Source: Bog-257 sp963846715
GTDB lineage: Bacteria; Acidobacteriota; Terriglobia; Terriglobales; Acidobacteriaceae
Length of the DNA stretch: 64,000 bases
Assembly (NCBI GenBank): GCA_963846715.1
Contig: CAWJXA010000008.1
Location: forward strand, 124,001-188,000
Direction: 5' to 3'
Both the position numbers and the translations under genes were made by a program. Each line of letters starts with the position of its first letter. Within the stretch, counting starts at the first letter, position 1. Below the pieces are notes generated by a model. That model was not told the origin of the DNA. It searched no databases and saw only the letters and a program-made list of their open reading frames with translations. Below are positions 55,012-64,000 of the stretch, one piece after another.

Positions 55012-56604
55012 TCAGTGTCCTATACTTGGCGCGCCCTTCCGCGGTATGGCCTTCTTCAGGATGAAGACAATCGGAATGCATGCGAACGACACCAACGCCA
55101 TGTACCGGAAGTCATCCACGTAGGACCACAGCAGGGCCTGACCCGCAACCATCTCACCGATCAGAGCATAGGCCTTGTGCATGGATTCGGCTGCGCTATA
55201 ACCCTGGGTGTGCAGATAGGCTTGCAAGGCGTGAAGCTGATTCTGCAGCGGCACACTGGTGGAGGTCACCGAGCGCACCAACTCGCTTTGGTGTAGTTGC
55301 TGGTGCCGGGCCACGATGGTATTCACGATGGAAATGCCTATACTCCCGCCGACGTTGCGCGAGAGATTGTACAGGCCGCTGGCATTGCCTATCTCCTCAT
55401 TTGCCAGTCCGGTGACCGTGACGGCCGATAGCGGAACAAAAATGGAGCCCGAGCCAAAGCCGCTGAGAATGATCGCCCAAACAAACGACCACTGCGAAAT
55501 GGCCAGATCGGCCTGACCGAAGCGCAAGCTACTGATACCGAACATGACGAAGCCACAAGCAATCAGCCAACGGCTGTCGAGCTTGTTGGTGAGGACACCA
55601 ATCACGGGCATCGCGAGAATGGCGCCGATGCCCCGCGGACTCACCGCCCATCCGGCCGCAAACGCCGTGTACCCCAGCAACTCCTGATAGAACAAGGGCA
55701 ACAGCGTGATAAGGCCATAGAGGAGAGCACCGAAGATCGCGATCAGGAGACAGCCGAGCAGAAAGTTTCGGTGTCGAAAGACGCGCAGGTTCACCAGCGG
55801 CTTCTCATGCGTCATCTCGCGAACGACGAATGCGACAAAGCCGACCACAAGAATCCCGGTTGCCCAGCGAATCCAATTGGCCCCGAACCAGTCGTCTTCC
55901 TGCCCTTTGTCCAGGATGATCTGCAACGCTCCCAGCCACACCGCCAGCAGTCCCAGTCCAATGCCGTCAATCCGGCCGGGCTTGGCGTTCTTGATGTAGG
56001 GAGGGTCCTCGATGTAGCGCAGGATCATGAAGATGGCGAGAATCCCGATCGGGATGTTGATGTAAAACGCCCAGCGCCAGGAGTAAGCGTCCGTCAGGTA
56101 CCCGCCGAGCGTCGGACCCAGTACGGGTGCGACCACCACTCCCAACGCAAACACTGCCAGCGCCGTGCCGCGCTTGTCTGGCGGGAAGCTCTCCAGCAGA
56201 ATGGCCTGCGACAGAGGTTGCAGCGCGCCGCCGCCGGCGCCTTGCACCGCGCGCGCCAGCAAAATCATCCCCAGACTCGTCGCCGAGCCACAGGCAAAGG
56301 AAGATACCGTGAAGATCGCGATGCAGGTTATGAGAAAGCGTTTGCGCCCGAAGCGCAACGAGAACCAGGCACTCGCGGGCAGGATTACGGCGTTGGCCAC
56401 CAGATAACTGGTGAGCACCCAGGTGGCTTCATCATTGGTGGCTGACAGGCTGCCGGCAATGTAGGGAAGCGCGACTGACGCGATGGAGGTGTCGAGCACC
56501 TCCATGAACGTCGCCAGCATGACCGAGACCGCAATCATCCACGGGCTCGACGTCGGCCGTGAAACGGTCATGCCCTGCGTCCCAGCGACAGTGGTGCTTG
56601 CCAT
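55012..56604 (-). CDS. DHA2-family MFS efflux transporter (EmrB/QacA-like)
   Basis: A 530-residue protein with 14 predicted membrane helices. Marks of the family are FMEVLDTSIASVALPYIAGS, GRKRFLITCIAIF, LLARAVQGAGGGALQPLSQA and ALGVVVAPVLGPTLGGYLTD. It is a proton-driven multidrug exporter in the inner membrane, normally paired with an EmrA adaptor, which is absent here. Upstream of it lies the DedA/VTT gene in the same orientation, 67 bases away. Confidence 0.9.
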   Translation of the reverse strand: MASTTVAGTQGMTVSRPTSSPWMIAVSVMLATFMEVLDTSIASVALPYIAGSLSATNDEATWVLTSYLVANAVILPASAWFSLRFGRKRFLITCIAIFTVSSFACGSATSLGMILLARAVQGAGGGALQPLSQAILLESFPPDKRGTALAVFALGVVVAPVLGPTLGGYLTDAYSWRWAFYINIPIGILAIFMILRYIEDPPYIKNAKPGRIDGIGLGLLAVWLGALQIILDKGQEDDWFGANWIRWATGILVVGFVAFVVREMTHEKPLVNLRVFRHRNFLLGCLLIAIFGALLYGLITLLPLFYQELLGYTAFAAGWAVSPRGIGAILAMPVIGVLTNKLDSRWLIACGFVMFGISSLRFGQADLAISQWSFVWAIILSGFGSGSIFVPLSAVTVTGLANEEIGNASGLYNLSRNVGGSIGISIVNTIVARHQQLHQSELVRSVTSTSVPLQNQLHALQAYLHTQGYSAAESMHKAYALIGEMVAGQALLWSYVDDFRYMALVSFACIPIVFILKKAIPRKGAPSIGH

Positions 56605-56671
56605 CCTCGGCCCCTTGCGCGAGAACTCGGCTGCCGCGGTTGGTCACCCCGCCGCCAGCGCTAACGCGAAC

Positions 56672-57370
56672 TTAAACAAGAAAAGATGCACGAGGAGGGA
56701 AGAACGATTCCTGATCAATTGCAGGCCGGTTTAACGCAGTTACATCGCCAGACGGTTGCCTGTTCGCGCCGATTTCAGCTTTCGCGTCCGCCAAATCCAC
56801 CAGCCCACCAGGCACGCCGGTCGCAATCACCGCAATCACGATTCGCCAATGGTTATGCACCATGCCGCCGAAGAAGCCCACAATCTGGGGGCCGTAGCGA
56901 ATCACCAGGAACGAGAGCAGCATGAAGCGCAGCAGCCGCCCGAAGAAAATTGCGCTCAGGAAGTGGCTGAATCGCATCTCGGCGACGCCCGCCGACAGCA
57001 CGAACAGCTTGAAGGGCGTCGGCGGAGGCAGCATCGACGGCAGCATGATCGCGAGAAATTCGTGGCGATCGAACGCCGCTTTGATCTGGTTGAAACGCTT
57101 CTCGCCCATGCGCTTCACCAGCAGCACCTCGCCGCCTTTGTAACCGATGACGTACCACACAATGCTCCCCAGCGCTGAACCCGCAGCCGCCATCGCCGAA
57201 TACAACACCAGCCGGTGCGGGCTGGCCCAGACGTAGCCAGCGACGATGGCATCCAGCGGCATGCCCAGAAACGCCGCGTCCACCGTGGCGAATCCCAGCA
57301 CGCCCCAGATGCCCAGCGGCTTCAACACCGCCAGAATAAGCAAGGTCCATTTGTGGAGAAGGTGCTTCAA
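56672..57370 (-). CDS. DedA/VTT-domain membrane protein, frameshifted C-terminus
   Basis: A 232-residue protein as written. VTT marks: AFLGMPLDAIVAGYVWASPH, GSIVWYVIGYKGGEVLL, MLPSMLPPPTPFKLFVLSAG. These inner-membrane proteins move lipid carriers or maintain proton-motive force. The last about 45 residues (GVPGGLVDLADAKAEIGANR) are soluble and unlike the family. One frame over from about 56822, the sequence continues CLVGWWIWRTRKLKSARTGN and ends RLAM at a stop at 56740, a typical last helix with a basic tail. A single frameshift therefore changed the C-terminus. Confidence 0.8.
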   Translation of the reverse strand: MKHLLHKWTLLILAVLKPLGIWGVLGFATVDAAFLGMPLDAIVAGYVWASPHRLVLYSAMAAAGSALGSIVWYVIGYKGGEVLLVKRMGEKRFNQIKAAFDRHEFLAIMLPSMLPPPTPFKLFVLSAGVAEMRFSHFLSAIFFGRLLRFMLLSFLVIRYGPQIVGFFGGMVHNHWRIVIAVIATGVPGGLVDLADAKAEIGANRQPSGDVTALNRPAIDQESFFPPRASFLV

Positions 57371-57718
57371 GACAGTTGTCGGTAGTCAGTTCTCAGTTGT
57401 CAGTGGCCGGTTATCAGTCGTTGTTAGTCAGTTGCCAGAATACCAGTTGCCAGAGTGCCAGTCGCCAGGAGTGCCATTCGCCGGAGTACCGGTTGCCAGA
57501 CCGAGTTGCGTGAACCCTTTGGACGCGCGGCCAAGAAAACCCTTTGATTTTGTCATCCCGACCGAGGACTTTAGTCCGAGCGGAGGGATCTGCGGTTCGG
57601 GCTTTCTAACAAGTTCCGCAGGTTCCTCTTTTCAACGTGGCTTCGGAATCGATCTCAAAAGGTCTTACTGACTCCCGACTACTGGCTACTGACTACTGGC
57701 AACTGGCATACTTGCTCC
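57371..57718. repeat. Intergenic space with GTCAGT tandem units and a GTCATCC repeat
   Basis: From about 57376 to 57470 there are imperfect runs of cagttgtcagt / cagttgccag units. At 57553-57625 lies gtcatcccgaccgaggactt followed by agcggagggatctgcggttc, a copy of the family at 40634, 41907 and 63688. No gene seen. The ligA start lies at its end with a poor ribosome site. Confidence 0.55.
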
Positions 57719-59734
57719 ATGCCGTCCGCCAAAGATGTGCAGCGCCAGATCGATCCTCTGCGCGACCAAATCCGCCACCACGAACATCGTTACTACGTGC
57801 TCGACGATCCCGAGATCACGGATGCTGAATTCGATCGCCTGATGAACGAACTAAAGGCGCTCGAAGCTGAGCATCCAGAGGTGATAACGCCCGACTCTCC
57901 TACTCAGCGCGTTGGCGGCAAGCCACGCGAGGGCTTCGTCAAGGTCCCGCACTCCACGCCGATGATGTCGCTGGACAACGCCTACAATGAGGACGAGCTG
58001 CGCGACTGGGAGCGGCGCGTTCACGAACTGAGCGGTGAGTCACGCGTGGACTACGTCTGCGAGCTCAAGCTCGACGGCATGTCGCTGGCTTTGCGCTTTG
58101 CCGGGGGCAAGCTCGCGCTCGGCATCACCCGCGGCGACGGCTCAGTCGGCGAAGACGTCACCCTCAACGTGCGCACGGTGCGCAGTGTGCCGCTCACCAT
58201 TTCCGCTAAGACTCTCTCCAAGGCCGGCCTTCCGCCCGACTTCGAAGTGCGCGGCGAATTGCTGATGCCGCTGGCCGCTTTTCAACGCATGAACGATGAA
58301 CGCGAACAGCAGGCTCTGCCGAAGTTCGCCAATCCGCGCAACGCCACCGCCGGCACGGTGCGCGTGCTGGAGCCGAATGTCACCGCCCAGCGCCGTCTCG
58401 ACTTTTTCTCTTACGCGCTGTTCGTCAACGGACGCACTGCGTTCGAGCGCCACTCAGAGACACTGAAGGCCCTGCAGACCGCTGGCTTCAAGGTGAATCC
58501 CAATCACCGCCTGGTTCACAACCTCGATGAGGTGTGGGCCTTCATCCACGAATGGGAGGCCAAGCGCGACAGCCTGCCTTACGAAATCGACGGCATCGTC
58601 ATCAAGGTCGACCGCATCCGCCTACAGGAAGAGCTGGGCTATACCGGTAAAGCCCCCCGCTGGGCCATCGCGTATAAGTTCACGGCGCGCTCCGGAGTCA
58701 CCCAAATCGAAGACATCCTGGTGCAGGTGGGCCGCACCGGGAAGCTTACGCCCGTGGCTGCGTTGAAACCGGTCGCCATCGGGGGCACCACGGTGAGTCG
58801 CGCCACACTGCACAACATGGACGAGATCGATCGCCTGGGCGTCCGCATCGGCGATTGGGTTTCAGTGGAGCGCGGCGGCGACGTTATCCCAAAAGTTGTG
58901 AAGGTGCTCGAAGACAAGCCACGCGGCCATCGCCACTTCCACATGCCGGAGCGTTGTCCGGTATGCGGCGGACATGTGGTTCGCGCCGAGGGCGAAGCCG
59001 ATCATCGTTGCGTCAACGCCAACTGCCCCGCCAAGCTGCGCGAAAGTATTCGCCACTTTGCTTCACGCGGGGTCATGAACATTGAGGGCATGGGCGATGC
59101 GCTGGTCAACCAGTTGGTAGAGAACGGCTTGGTCAAAGACGTTGCTGATATTTACAAGCTGAGTGAAACCAGCCTCCTCACGTTGGAGCGCATGGGCAAA
59201 AAGTCGGCAGACAACATTCTCGGCGAGATCGCGCGCTCGAAGAAGTTGCCGCTGGAGCGCGTTATCTACGGCCTGGGAATTCGCTTCGTCGGCGAGCGCA
59301 CAGCACAATTCCTGGCCGAAGCCTTCGGTTCCATGGATGTCTTGATGGCTGCCAGCGAAGAGGAACTGCAGCAGGTCAACGAGATCGGTCCGCGAGTTTC
59401 AGCCGCCATCCGCGAATTCTTCGACGAACCCAAGAACGTCGCGCTGGTGGAACGGCTGCGGGAAGCGGGGCTCACCTTCAAGGGCCACAAGAAACAGCGT
59501 GCCACCACTCTCGCGGGAAAAACATTCGTGCTCACGGGAACCCTGGAGCGTCACACGCGTGACGCAGCCAAAAAACTGATCGAAGATGCCGGCGGTAAGG
59601 TTGCCGGCTCGGTCAGCAAGAAGACTGACTACGTGGTCGCCGGGACCGACGCCGGTTCGAAACTGGACAAAGCCCGCGAACTCGGCGTGACCGTTGTCGA
59701 CGAGAGCGAGATGGAGAAGCTGGTGAAAGGATAG
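57719..59734 (+). CDS. ligA: NAD-dependent DNA ligase
   Basis: A 671-residue protein of normal length. The Ia domain (IRHHEHRYYVLDDPEITDAE) binds NMN. Adenylation motif CELKLDGMSLALRF has the Lys nucleophile. The OB-fold carries GRTGKLTPVAALKPV, a Cys4 zinc site CPVCGG..CVNANCPAKL, then helix-hairpin-helix repeats and a BRCT domain at the end (LAGKTFVLTGTLERHTRDAA). Essential replication enzyme. Intact. Confidence 0.97.
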   Translation: MPSAKDVQRQIDPLRDQIRHHEHRYYVLDDPEITDAEFDRLMNELKALEAEHPEVITPDSPTQRVGGKPREGFVKVPHSTPMMSLDNAYNEDELRDWERRVHELSGESRVDYVCELKLDGMSLALRFAGGKLALGITRGDGSVGEDVTLNVRTVRSVPLTISAKTLSKAGLPPDFEVRGELLMPLAAFQRMNDEREQQALPKFANPRNATAGTVRVLEPNVTAQRRLDFFSYALFVNGRTAFERHSETLKALQTAGFKVNPNHRLVHNLDEVWAFIHEWEAKRDSLPYEIDGIVIKVDRIRLQEELGYTGKAPRWAIAYKFTARSGVTQIEDILVQVGRTGKLTPVAALKPVAIGGTTVSRATLHNMDEIDRLGVRIGDWVSVERGGDVIPKVVKVLEDKPRGHRHFHMPERCPVCGGHVVRAEGEADHRCVNANCPAKLRESIRHFASRGVMNIEGMGDALVNQLVENGLVKDVADIYKLSETSLLTLERMGKKSADNILGEIARSKKLPLERVIYGLGIRFVGERTAQFLAEAFGSMDVLMAASEEELQQVNEIGPRVSAAIREFFDEPKNVALVERLREAGLTFKGHKKQRATTLAGKTFVLTGTLERHTRDAAKKLIEDAGGKVAGSVSKKTDYVVAGTDAGSKLDKARELGVTVVDESEMEKLVKG

Positions 59735-59792
59735 CCGAGGGGACCCCTGCCCACGAGAAACTCTTTCGAGAGGTCCCTCGACGGCTGGCTCT

Positions 59793-60584
59793 CTACGCAA
59801 CCTTGTCTCGTTCCGTTCCGCAGCTTCGGCAACTGGCGGTCACGTCCACCCGGTTCCGGCGAAGGTGTTCCTCAAACGCAGTAAACCGCCCGTGCCGCGT
59901 TCGCTCAGCAACGTACACGTTCTCCGGATCGGTCAGATGATCGCGTTGCGCCTGAACTGTTCTGTCTTCCGCTTCTCCAGCAGCCAGCGTGGGCTTTTCT
60001 GCCGGCACCGACGTACCCGGGAAGCGTTGGTCCTCCGCTTTCGCTGCCGCACCAGCGGGGCGCATCCGCAACTTGCTGGGATCGGCCTCCGCCGGAGGAA
60101 ACTTCCCCACCAGCCGGTCGGGCATGTAAGCCGAGTCATCCACACCCGAGCCCCTTCCCGCGGGCATCTCACTGGCTTCCGGAGTTATGGTGTGCGTGCT
60201 GCCATCTTTGTGCAACACCGGTCCGCTGGTTGTCCAGGCCTCGCGATACTTCTTGTCGTGCTCGCTCCAGTCCGCGTCGCTGGTGAACGCCTTTTCGTCG
60301 TAGGGCGGCATAGCCTCTATCTGCTCTTTGGTTGCGTCGATGGCAAAATCTTTTTCGTCTTTGCCATAGGGATAGATCCGGTCCGCCGGGACCAGAAACT
60401 TCTTGGTGCTCAACCAGCCGCCGGTATCCACCACCAGATACTGGATGGTGCCGGTGGCGTGATCGAAGATCACGTCGTCAATCTTGCCGAGCTTGTCGTC
60501 GTTAGTTCCGTAGAGCCTTGCTCCCCGGATGTCGTCCACATCGCCGCTGAAACGGTATTCGCGCAGCATTCCGTAGTGGGCCAT
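59793..60584 (-). CDS. PRC-barrel domain protein
   Basis: A 263-residue protein. Residues about 10-90 are a PRC barrel (DVDDIRGARLYGTNDDKLGK then IDDVIFDHATGTIQYLVVDT). The rest is hydrophilic and low in complexity (EMPAGRGSGVDDSAYMPDRL), ending in a Cys pair (CRSCG). PRC-barrel proteins bind RNA or membranes, or associate with stress and photosynthetic complexes; such stand-alone types are frequent in Acidobacteriota. It is convergent with ligA. Confidence 0.82.
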   Translation of the reverse strand: MAHYGMLREYRFSGDVDDIRGARLYGTNDDKLGKIDDVIFDHATGTIQYLVVDTGGWLSTKKFLVPADRIYPYGKDEKDFAIDATKEQIEAMPPYDEKAFTSDADWSEHDKKYREAWTTSGPVLHKDGSTHTITPEASEMPAGRGSGVDDSAYMPDRLVGKFPPAEADPSKLRMRPAGAAAKAEDQRFPGTSVPAEKPTLAAGEAEDRTVQAQRDHLTDPENVYVAERTRHGRFTAFEEHLRRNRVDVTASCRSCGTERDKVA

Positions 60585-60727
60585 TGAAACTCCTCGCCTT
60601 TCTGAATTGGTCGATCTTCAGCTCAGATGCAGGGCGAGGAAACGCTGCCGCCCGGATGGCACTGGCGTTTTGTGGATAGTGAATAGTGGATAGAAAAAGC
60701 TAATGCAGACAACGTCCGACTGGTTGG

Positions 60728-60793
60728 CGAAAAGCGAACAGCGAATAGCGAAGAGCCTCTAGCTGAAAGCTGACGGCTGATAGCTGACAGCTA
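60728..60793. repeat. GCGAA and AGCTGA tandem units
   Basis: gcgaaaagcgaacagcgaat and agcgaagagc are followed by agctgaaagctgacggctga and tagctgacagct. Same class of simple repeat as at 47129, 48836 and 63780. Confidence 0.6.
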
Positions 60794-60794
60794 C

Positions 60795-61268
60795 TTAGAA
60801 CTTCGCCTTCAGACGCTTGTACGTCGTATCCAGCGCCTCAGGCAACACGCGGGTCTCGCCGATCACGGTCATGAAATTCGCGTCGGCCACCCAGCGCGGC
60901 AGAACATGCATGTGAATGTGCCCCGCGATGCCCGCCCCTGCGGCCTTGCCGACGTTCATTCCGACATTCACTCCGTCCGGGCGATAGAGCTCAAGGAGCA
61001 CCGTTTCCAACCGCTGCGACAAAGCCATCATCTCGGTGGCCGCGGCTGACGGGAGCTTATGCAGCCGGTCGAGATGTTCGTACGGCACAATCATGCTATG
61101 TCCGGATGTGTACGGAAACGCATTCAGGATGACGAAGTTATACTCACCGCGGTACACGATCAGCGATTTCTCGTCATCGCCGGCGCTTAGCAACTCGCAG
61201 AAAATGCACGCGCCCGGTTCACCAGCGGTAATGTAGGTGTAGCGCCACGGGGTCCAGAGATAGTCCAT
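60795..61268 (-). CDS. HIT-family nucleotide hydrolase
   Basis: A 157-residue protein with Cys pair FCELL, YNFVILNAFPYTSGHSMIVP, and the catalytic HIT triad in AGIAGHIHMHVLPRWVAD. It belongs to the Ap4A-phosphorylase/HINT superfamily. Start at 61268 opens MDYLWTPWRYTYITAG, which is the standard N-terminus of this group. Divergent from rpsA. Confidence 0.92.
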   Translation of the reverse strand: MDYLWTPWRYTYITAGEPGACIFCELLSAGDDEKSLIVYRGEYNFVILNAFPYTSGHSMIVPYEHLDRLHKLPSAAATEMMALSQRLETVLLELYRPDGVNVGMNVGKAAGAGIAGHIHMHVLPRWVADANFMTVIGETRVLPEALDTTYKRLKAKF

Positions 61269-61405
61269 GCCATCAGCAGAGTATCAAACCCCTCCGCCGA
61301 CATCTCCGCCGCTATCACGGTCGACGGTGTCCAGCGAACTTGACAGGGCGGTAAGTAATCATGAAAAACGCTTGTAAAATCAGCGTGAATATTGCACTTA
61401 CACGT

Positions 61406-61435
61406 TTGACACTGCTCTGCTACGGTTGTTATATT
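61406..61435 (+). promoter_or_regulatory. Sigma-70-like promoter of rpsA
   Basis: TTGACA (61406-61411), 18 bases, TATATT (61430-61435). It implies a leader of about 160 bases before the ATG at 61603 and rules out starts upstream of about 61440. Ribosomal-protein S1 genes are often autoregulated through such leaders. Confidence 0.75.
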
Positions 61436-61602
61436 CAGAACAGTTCCTTGGAAGCGAACCGCCTCCAGTGGATCCGGCCGCTGGGTTGTCCAAACCCGCT
61501 ATGAGCGGGCAATCATACCTGAAGATTCAAACCAGCAGTCCGTTCTCTATAAGGCTCTCGACGTGTTTTCAAAACGCGCGAGTGGACGTAAAACGCAACC
61601 TC

Positions 61603-63561
61603 ATGTCTTTCGAAGAAACCCACAACGCTCCGACCACCCAGACCCAAGACTCCGGCGCTCCCGAGCAGCCGCAAACCCAGCAGGCCTCCGAGCCCAGCAC
61701 CCCTCCCGAGCAGCCTCACGTCGAACAAGCTTCTGAGGCCAGCTCGTCTCCTGAGCAACCGCCCATCGAGCAAGCTTCCGAGCCCAGCTCTCATCCTGCC
61801 GAGACTGCCGCGGCAGCTCCGCATTCTGAAGAGGCGCCCGCTCCGCGGTCCGAAAAAGAGCCGTCCATGGAAGATTTCGCCACTGCTCTTGAGACTTTCG
61901 AGCAGGAACAGGCCCAGACCGAAGCCGCGCTCAACGAGGAACAGATCGTTACCGGCACGGTGTTGAAGGTCACGGCGCAATACGTGGTCGTGGACATTGG
62001 CTACAAATCGGAGGGCGTGGTTCAGGTCGCGGAATTCACCGACCACGAGGGCAACGTCACCGTGAAGCGCGGCGACGAGATTGCCGTCATGCGTGAGCCG
62101 GGTCATACCGAAGAGGGCTACATCCACCTCTCGCACGAGAAGGCGCAGCGTTTGCACGCCTGGGACGAAATTGAAAAGGCCTACAACGATAAGGCTTCGG
62201 TCAAGGCCCGCGTCATCGATCGCATCAAGGGTGGCCTGACGGTTGATATTTTGGGTGCTCGCGCCTTCCTCCCTGGCTCGCAGGTTGATCTGCGCCCCGT
62301 GCGCAACCTCGATGGGCTGAAGGGTCACGAAATCGATGTTCGCATCATCAAGCTGAACAAGAAGCGCGGCAACATCGTCGCCTCGCGCAAGCAGCTCCTC
62401 GAAGAAGAGCAGTCCGAGAAGCGGACCAAGACACTGGAGCAGTTGCACGAGGACGGAATTCTCACTGGCACCGTCAAGAACCTCACCGACTACGGCGCAT
62501 TCGTCGACCTCGGCGGTATTGACGGACTGCTGCACATCACCGACATGTCCTGGGGGCGCCTGACCCATCCGCGTGACCTGGTACAGGTCGGCGATCAGAT
62601 TCAGGTAAAGGTGCTGAAGTTCGACCGCGAGAAGCAGCGTGTCTCGCTGGGCTTCAAACAGCTCACGCCTGACCCGTGGCTCGACGCATCCGAGCGCTAT
62701 CCCATCGGAGCCCACGTGCATGGTCGCGTTATCAGCGTGACCGACTACGGAGCGTTCGTCGAATTGGAGCAGGGTATCGAAGGCCTGGTGCACGTCAGCG
62801 AGATGACCTGGTCGAAGCGGATGAAACATCCCTCGAAGCTGGTCAATATCGGTGATCAGGTTGAAGCTGTGGTGCTGAACGTCAATCCGACCGAGCGCCG
62901 TATCAGCCTCGGCCTGAAGCAGCTGGAATCCAACCCCTGGGAGAGCTTGCACGAGAAATTCCCCGTGGGTGCGATCGTGGAAGGCAAGGTCCGCAACCTG
63001 ACCGACTTCGGAGCCTTCATCGAGATCGAAGATGGAATCGATGGACTGGTCCACGTCAGCAATCTAAGCTGGACCAAGCGCGTCAAGCATCCTTCGGAAG
63101 TTCTGAAGAAGGGCGACAAGGTGAAGGCCATCGTGCTTGCCATCGAGCCCGACCAGCGCCGCCTGTCACTGGGCGTGAAACAGCTTCAGCCCGACGTGTG
63201 GGACACCTTCTTCGAGCAGCATCGCGTGGGTGACGTCATTCACGGTAAGGTGCTGCGTCTCGCAAGCTTCGGCGCGTTCGTCGAGATTGCCGACGGCGTG
63301 GAAGGCTTGTGCCACAACTCCGAAGCGGCCGACGCTCACGGCCAGCCCATCAAACTGGAGCCCGGCCAGGAGTTCGAGTTCAAGATCATCAAAATGAACC
63401 CGGCCGAAAAGAAAGTTGGACTCAGCATCCGTGCGGTTGGTGAGGAAGCCACTCGCCACGATGTCGAGGCCTACAAGGCGCCGGCTGCCACCTCTTCCGG
63501 CACCGGCTCCACGATTGGCGAGTTCATGTCGTGGAAGCGCGCCAGCAACGAAAACAACTAA
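61603..63561 (+). CDS. rpsA: 30S ribosomal protein S1
   Basis: A 652-residue protein. The acidic, Pro/Gln-rich N-terminal extension (residues 1-105, repeats of EQPxxEQASEPSS) is unusual. Six S1/OB domains follow, with starts such as TGTVLKVTAQYVVVDIGYKS, GTVKNLTDYGAFVDLGGIDG, GRVISVTDYGAFVELEQGIE and GKVLRLASFGAFVEIADGVE. S1 binds mRNA and docks it on the 30S subunit. Start at 61603 is chosen over an earlier in-frame ATG at 61426, which lies inside the promoter. The extension could be a linker or disordered tail specific to the lineage. Confidence 0.93.
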   Translation: MSFEETHNAPTTQTQDSGAPEQPQTQQASEPSTPPEQPHVEQASEASSSPEQPPIEQASEPSSHPAETAAAAPHSEEAPAPRSEKEPSMEDFATALETFEQEQAQTEAALNEEQIVTGTVLKVTAQYVVVDIGYKSEGVVQVAEFTDHEGNVTVKRGDEIAVMREPGHTEEGYIHLSHEKAQRLHAWDEIEKAYNDKASVKARVIDRIKGGLTVDILGARAFLPGSQVDLRPVRNLDGLKGHEIDVRIIKLNKKRGNIVASRKQLLEEEQSEKRTKTLEQLHEDGILTGTVKNLTDYGAFVDLGGIDGLLHITDMSWGRLTHPRDLVQVGDQIQVKVLKFDREKQRVSLGFKQLTPDPWLDASERYPIGAHVHGRVISVTDYGAFVELEQGIEGLVHVSEMTWSKRMKHPSKLVNIGDQVEAVVLNVNPTERRISLGLKQLESNPWESLHEKFPVGAIVEGKVRNLTDFGAFIEIEDGIDGLVHVSNLSWTKRVKHPSEVLKKGDKVKAIVLAIEPDQRRLSLGVKQLQPDVWDTFFEQHRVGDVIHGKVLRLASFGAFVEIADGVEGLCHNSEAADAHGQPIKLEPGQEFEFKIIKMNPAEKKVGLSIRAVGEEATRHDVEAYKAPAATSSGTGSTIGEFMSWKRASNENN

Positions 63562-63605
63562 GTCCTAGCTTCAACCTGAAGGTCATAGGTTGAATCTGAA
63601 GTGAG

Positions 63606-63636
63606 AAGGCCGCCAGCGATGGCGGCCTTTAGTTTT
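63606..63636 (+). terminator. Intrinsic terminator of rpsA
   Basis: aaggccgcc, loop agcgat, ggcggccttt followed by agtttt. It lies 45 bases after the rpsA stop. Confidence 0.8.
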
Positions 63637-63687
63637 CTGCCGGGCCTTCAATTTGTCATCCCCGATCCAAGCGTAGCAGAGTAATTT

Positions 63688-63822
63688 GTCATCCCGAGCG
63701 AAGCCGAGGGATCTGCGGTTCGCCCGTTTCGCAACTTCTCAGGGCTTCCGGCGAAAGATGCCAGCTAGAATTGTTCTTGAGCGAAAAGCGAAAGGCGAAC
63801 AGCGAACAGCGAACAGCGCCTC
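63688..63822. repeat. GTCATCC repeat followed by GCGAACA tandem units
   Basis: gtcatcccgagcgaagccga with gggatctgcggttcgcccg at 63688-63730 repeats the phrase at 57553. From 63780 to 63820 run units of agcgaaaggcgaacagcgaa and cagcgaacagcg. Confidence 0.6.
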
Positions 63823-63828
63823 CCGCCC

Positions 63829-64000
63829 CTACTTGATCCGCAGCACAATGTTCGCCTTCTGCCGATCATCGAACTGGCTCAGGACCTTCGTGTCGCTCTT
63901 CTTCCCCTCGCGCTGCGCATAGACCTCATAGTCCACATTGGGCGAGAGTTCGGGAAAACGATAGGCGCCATCCTTCGAGGCGATCACGGTCTTCACCGCC
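63829..64000 (-). CDS. C-terminal end of a carboxypeptidase-regulatory-like domain protein
   Basis: Stop at 63829-63831; the gene runs off the right edge, so only 56 residues are visible. They read VKTVIASKDGAYRFPELSPN then VDYEVYAQREGKKSDTKVLS and end VLRIK. This is the last part of a carboxypeptidase-regulatory-like beta-sandwich, widespread in secreted acidobacterial proteins. Overall function unknown. Confidence 0.65.
   Translation of the reverse strand, partial: AVKTVIASKDGAYRFPELSPNVDYEVYAQREGKKSDTKVLSQFDDRQKANIVLRIK

Noticed and set aside
57371..57480. CRISPR-like array
   Set aside because: Units (cagttgtcagt, cagttgccag) are short, imperfect and contiguous without spacers, so it is a simple tandem repeat.
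61513..63054. Open frame of 513 codons antisense to rpsA
   Set aside because: Its translation has no recognisable domain and the sense strand encodes six clear S1 domains.

Overview
The window looks like about 64 kb of a G+C-rich soil or sediment bacterium, most probably an Acidobacteriota (Terriglobia-like). This is inferred from the mix of a folate/FAD-type TrmFO, SelB, many secreted proteins with carboxypeptidase-regulatory or GloVer-type repeats, GH32 and GH3 enzymes, a sedolisin, PEP-CTERM-like proteins, and intergenic spaces packed with short hairpin repeats. No rRNA, tRNA or CRISPR array was recognised. Conserved genes (trmFO, selB, miaA, pyrR-pyrB-pyrC, ligA, rpsA) are intact. Several secreted or accessory genes carry frameshifts or stops.

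Layout. 0-3.8 kb: end of a GT87-like membrane protein, a twice-frameshifted GH32, a relic of der, a parDE toxin-antitoxin pair and a PEP-CTERM-like gene with an in-frame amber codon. 4-11.5 kb: two MacB/FtsX-type permeases without an ATPase, trmFO, a REP-flanked IS200-like (RAYT-like) transposase with a frameshift in its HUH motif, an AhpD-like protein, a long palindromic element and a carboxypeptidase-regulatory-domain protein. 11.7-21 kb: selB, a CPA1 antiporter, a CYTH plus Ppx/GppA polyphosphate pair, secreted proteins. 21-27 kb: darTG placed between two relics of the same ECF sigma-factor gene, followed by VOC, DJ-1/PfpI, YCII (DGPF) and two RibD/DHFR-like genes. This resembles an ECF42-type neighbourhood that has lost its sigma gene. 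27-34 kb: a Vps62-like protein with a seven-repeat propeller, hairpin elements, an abrB relic, a Tat-type GMC oxidoreductase, a GloVer protein and an intact AbrB.

34-41 kb: a SAM methyltransferase preceded by a duplicated selB start, then aldo/keto reductase, cupin and a nitroreductase-like gene, then a second, internal selB shard; next a TPR lipoprotein, a TonB-like protein, a 59-aa membrane protein and miaA. 42-49 kb: a GH3 with a broken C-terminal domain, a frameshifted lipoprotein, a frameshifted secreted propeller protein, DM9-like and HdeA-like secreted proteins and a zinc-ribbon membrane protein. 49.7-52.5 kb: pyrRBC operon. 52.5-64 kb: a long regulatory-looking space, a sedolisin with a strong terminator, a small C2H2 zinc-finger protein, a DHA2 efflux pump, a DedA/VTT protein with a frameshifted tail, ligA, a PRC-barrel protein, a HIT protein, rpsA with a clear promoter and terminator, and the end of a further secreted-type gene.

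The most unusual theme is a population of short gene shards (selB twice, ECF sigma twice, methyltransferase, abrB, der), several of them copies of intact genes elsewhere in the window. They abut start or stop codons of unrelated genes and lie among hairpin repeats whose stems vary around a constant C-TTCA-G / C-TGAA-G core. Whether the frameshifts are real or sequencing artefacts cannot be decided from the sequence alone.
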